NCBI GenBank assembly: GCA_902497215.1
Contig: CABVEH010000019.1
Coordinates: forward strand, 1 to 11,448
Origin: an uncultured Eggerthellaceae bacterium
GTDB lineage: Bacteria; Actinomycetota; Coriobacteriia; Coriobacteriales; Eggerthellaceae
Direction: 5' to 3'
Length of the DNA stretch: 11,448 nucleotides
This document shows, piece by piece, positions 10,702 through 11,448 of the stretch (position 1 is its first letter; every line of letters starts with the position of its first letter). The translations under genes were made by a program, and so were the position numbers. The notes under the pieces were generated by a model. It was not told the origin of the DNA, ran no database searches, and worked only from the letters and a program-made list of their open reading frames with translations.

Positions 10702-11448
10702 ATGGAACACGTTTTCACATACGACACCACCCTTCGCGACGGCGAGCAGTGCGAAGGCATCAGCCTGTCGCTGGAAGACAAGCTGAAGATCGCCCGCAAG
10801 CTCGACGCCTTCGGAATCGACTACATAGAAGGCGGCTTCCCTGCGTCCAACCCCAAGGACATCGCCTTCTTCAAGGAGCTTGCGGCTCATCCGCTGCAGC
10901 ATGCGAAGCTCGCGGCCTTCGGCAACACGTGCAAGAAAGGCGTGGCCGCGTCCGGGGATGCGGGCCTGCGCGATTTGGTGGAAAGCGGCGCGAGGGTGGC
11001 GACCATCGTCGGCAAGTCGTGGGACGAGCAGGTCACGCGCGCCCTTCAGACGACGCTTGACGAGAACATCCGAATGATTGGCGACTCGGTGTCCTACCTG
11101 AAGTCGCAGGGCATGGAGGTCGTGTTCGACGCCGAGCACTTCTTCGACGGCTATCGCGCGAACCCCGGGTACGCCATGGACTGCGTCCGTGCGGCGCACG
11201 AGGCCGGGGCCGATTGCATCTGCCTTTGCGAGACCAACGGCGGAATGCTTCCGTTCCAAGTGGAAGAGGTCGTCTGCATCGTCGTCGGCGAATTCCCCGG
11301 GCAGCAGTTCGGCATCCATTGCCACAACGACACCGGATGCGCCGTGGCCAACACGCTGGGCGCCGTGTCCAGCGGAGTGCGGCAGGTGCAAGGCACCGTC
11401 AACGGGCTGGGCGAGCGCGTGGGCAACACCGACCTCCTCACCGTCATC
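10702..11448 (+). CDS. cimA: citramalate synthase-like protein (5' part, cut by window end)
   Basis: The frame is open from the ATG to the window end, giving 249 residues. The fragment is the catalytic TIM barrel of the isopropylmalate/homocitrate/citramalate synthase family. It shows D-T-T-L-R-D-G-E-Q with Arg12 and Asp13, I-E-G-G-F-P-A-S-N-P-K-D, C-E-T-N-G-G, the metal-binding His206 and His208 in G-I-H-C-H-N-D-T-G, and G-T-V-N-G-L-G-E-R-V-G-N at the end. E-G-I-S near the N-terminus and Y-I-E-G-G-x-P-x-S-N-P-K-D fit the CimA branch better than LeuA. It would condense pyruvate and acetyl-CoA to citramalate, the first step of threonine-independent isoleucine synthesis. Full-length members have about 500-540 residues, so the regulatory C-terminus lies outside. 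The ribosome site is weak (TGGA at 10687). A homocitrate or isopropylmalate synthase cannot be wholly excluded. Confidence 0.85.
   Translation, partial: MEHVFTYDTTLRDGEQCEGISLSLEDKLKIARKLDAFGIDYIEGGFPASNPKDIAFFKELAAHPLQHAKLAAFGNTCKKGVAASGDAGLRDLVESGARVATIVGKSWDEQVTRALQTTLDENIRMIGDSVSYLKSQGMEVVFDAEHFFDGYRANPGYAMDCVRAAHEAGADCICLCETNGGMLPFQVEEVVCIVVGEFPGQQFGIHCHNDTGCAVANTLGAVSSGVRQVQGTVNGLGERVGNTDLLTVI

Overview
The window is one stretch of a high-GC bacterial chromosome with every real gene on the + strand. It suggests an actinobacterium of the class Coriobacteriia (Eggerthellaceae-like). That is inferred from the mix of GC-rich codons with a Firmicutes-like type II fatty acid synthesis (FAS II) cluster that uses FabK instead of FabI, plus a type III glutamine synthetase; no marker gene proves it.

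Region 1 (about 1-7290) is a tight FAS II operon: acpP, fabK, fabD, fabG, fabF, fabZ and a fused accD-accA gene. A consensus -10 box precedes acpP, and a hairpin plus T-run terminator follows the last gene. The order matches the known pneumococcal-type cluster, except that accB and accC are absent and the two carboxyltransferase genes are one 790-codon gene. The operon would supply malonyl-CoA (AccDA, with biotin carboxylase and biotin carrier protein encoded elsewhere), load it on ACP (FabD), condense (FabF), reduce (FabG), dehydrate (FabZ) and reduce again (FabK).

The most unusual point is the first ~165 residues of the AccDA protein, upstream of the AccD zinc ribbon. Their strand/helix order and scattered residues resemble the N-terminal (pre-ATP-grasp) domain of biotin carboxylase. 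The segment lies exactly where accC sits in the pneumococcal-type order, so it may be a remnant of accC fused to accD.

Region 2 (about 7290-9620) is a monocistronic glnN (glutamine synthetase III). It has its own extended -10 promoter and an upstream operator-like inverted repeat, and is followed by a ~108-nt sequence that folds as one long imperfect hairpin.

Region 3 (about 9650-11448) is ilvE (branched-chain aminotransferase), a perfect GC-rich palindrome, and the first 249 codons of a citramalate synthase-like gene cut by the window end. Together they point to isoleucine synthesis by the citramalate route.

No tRNA, rRNA, CRISPR array or transposase was seen. The long open frames on the - strand are shadows of GC-rich coding sequence.
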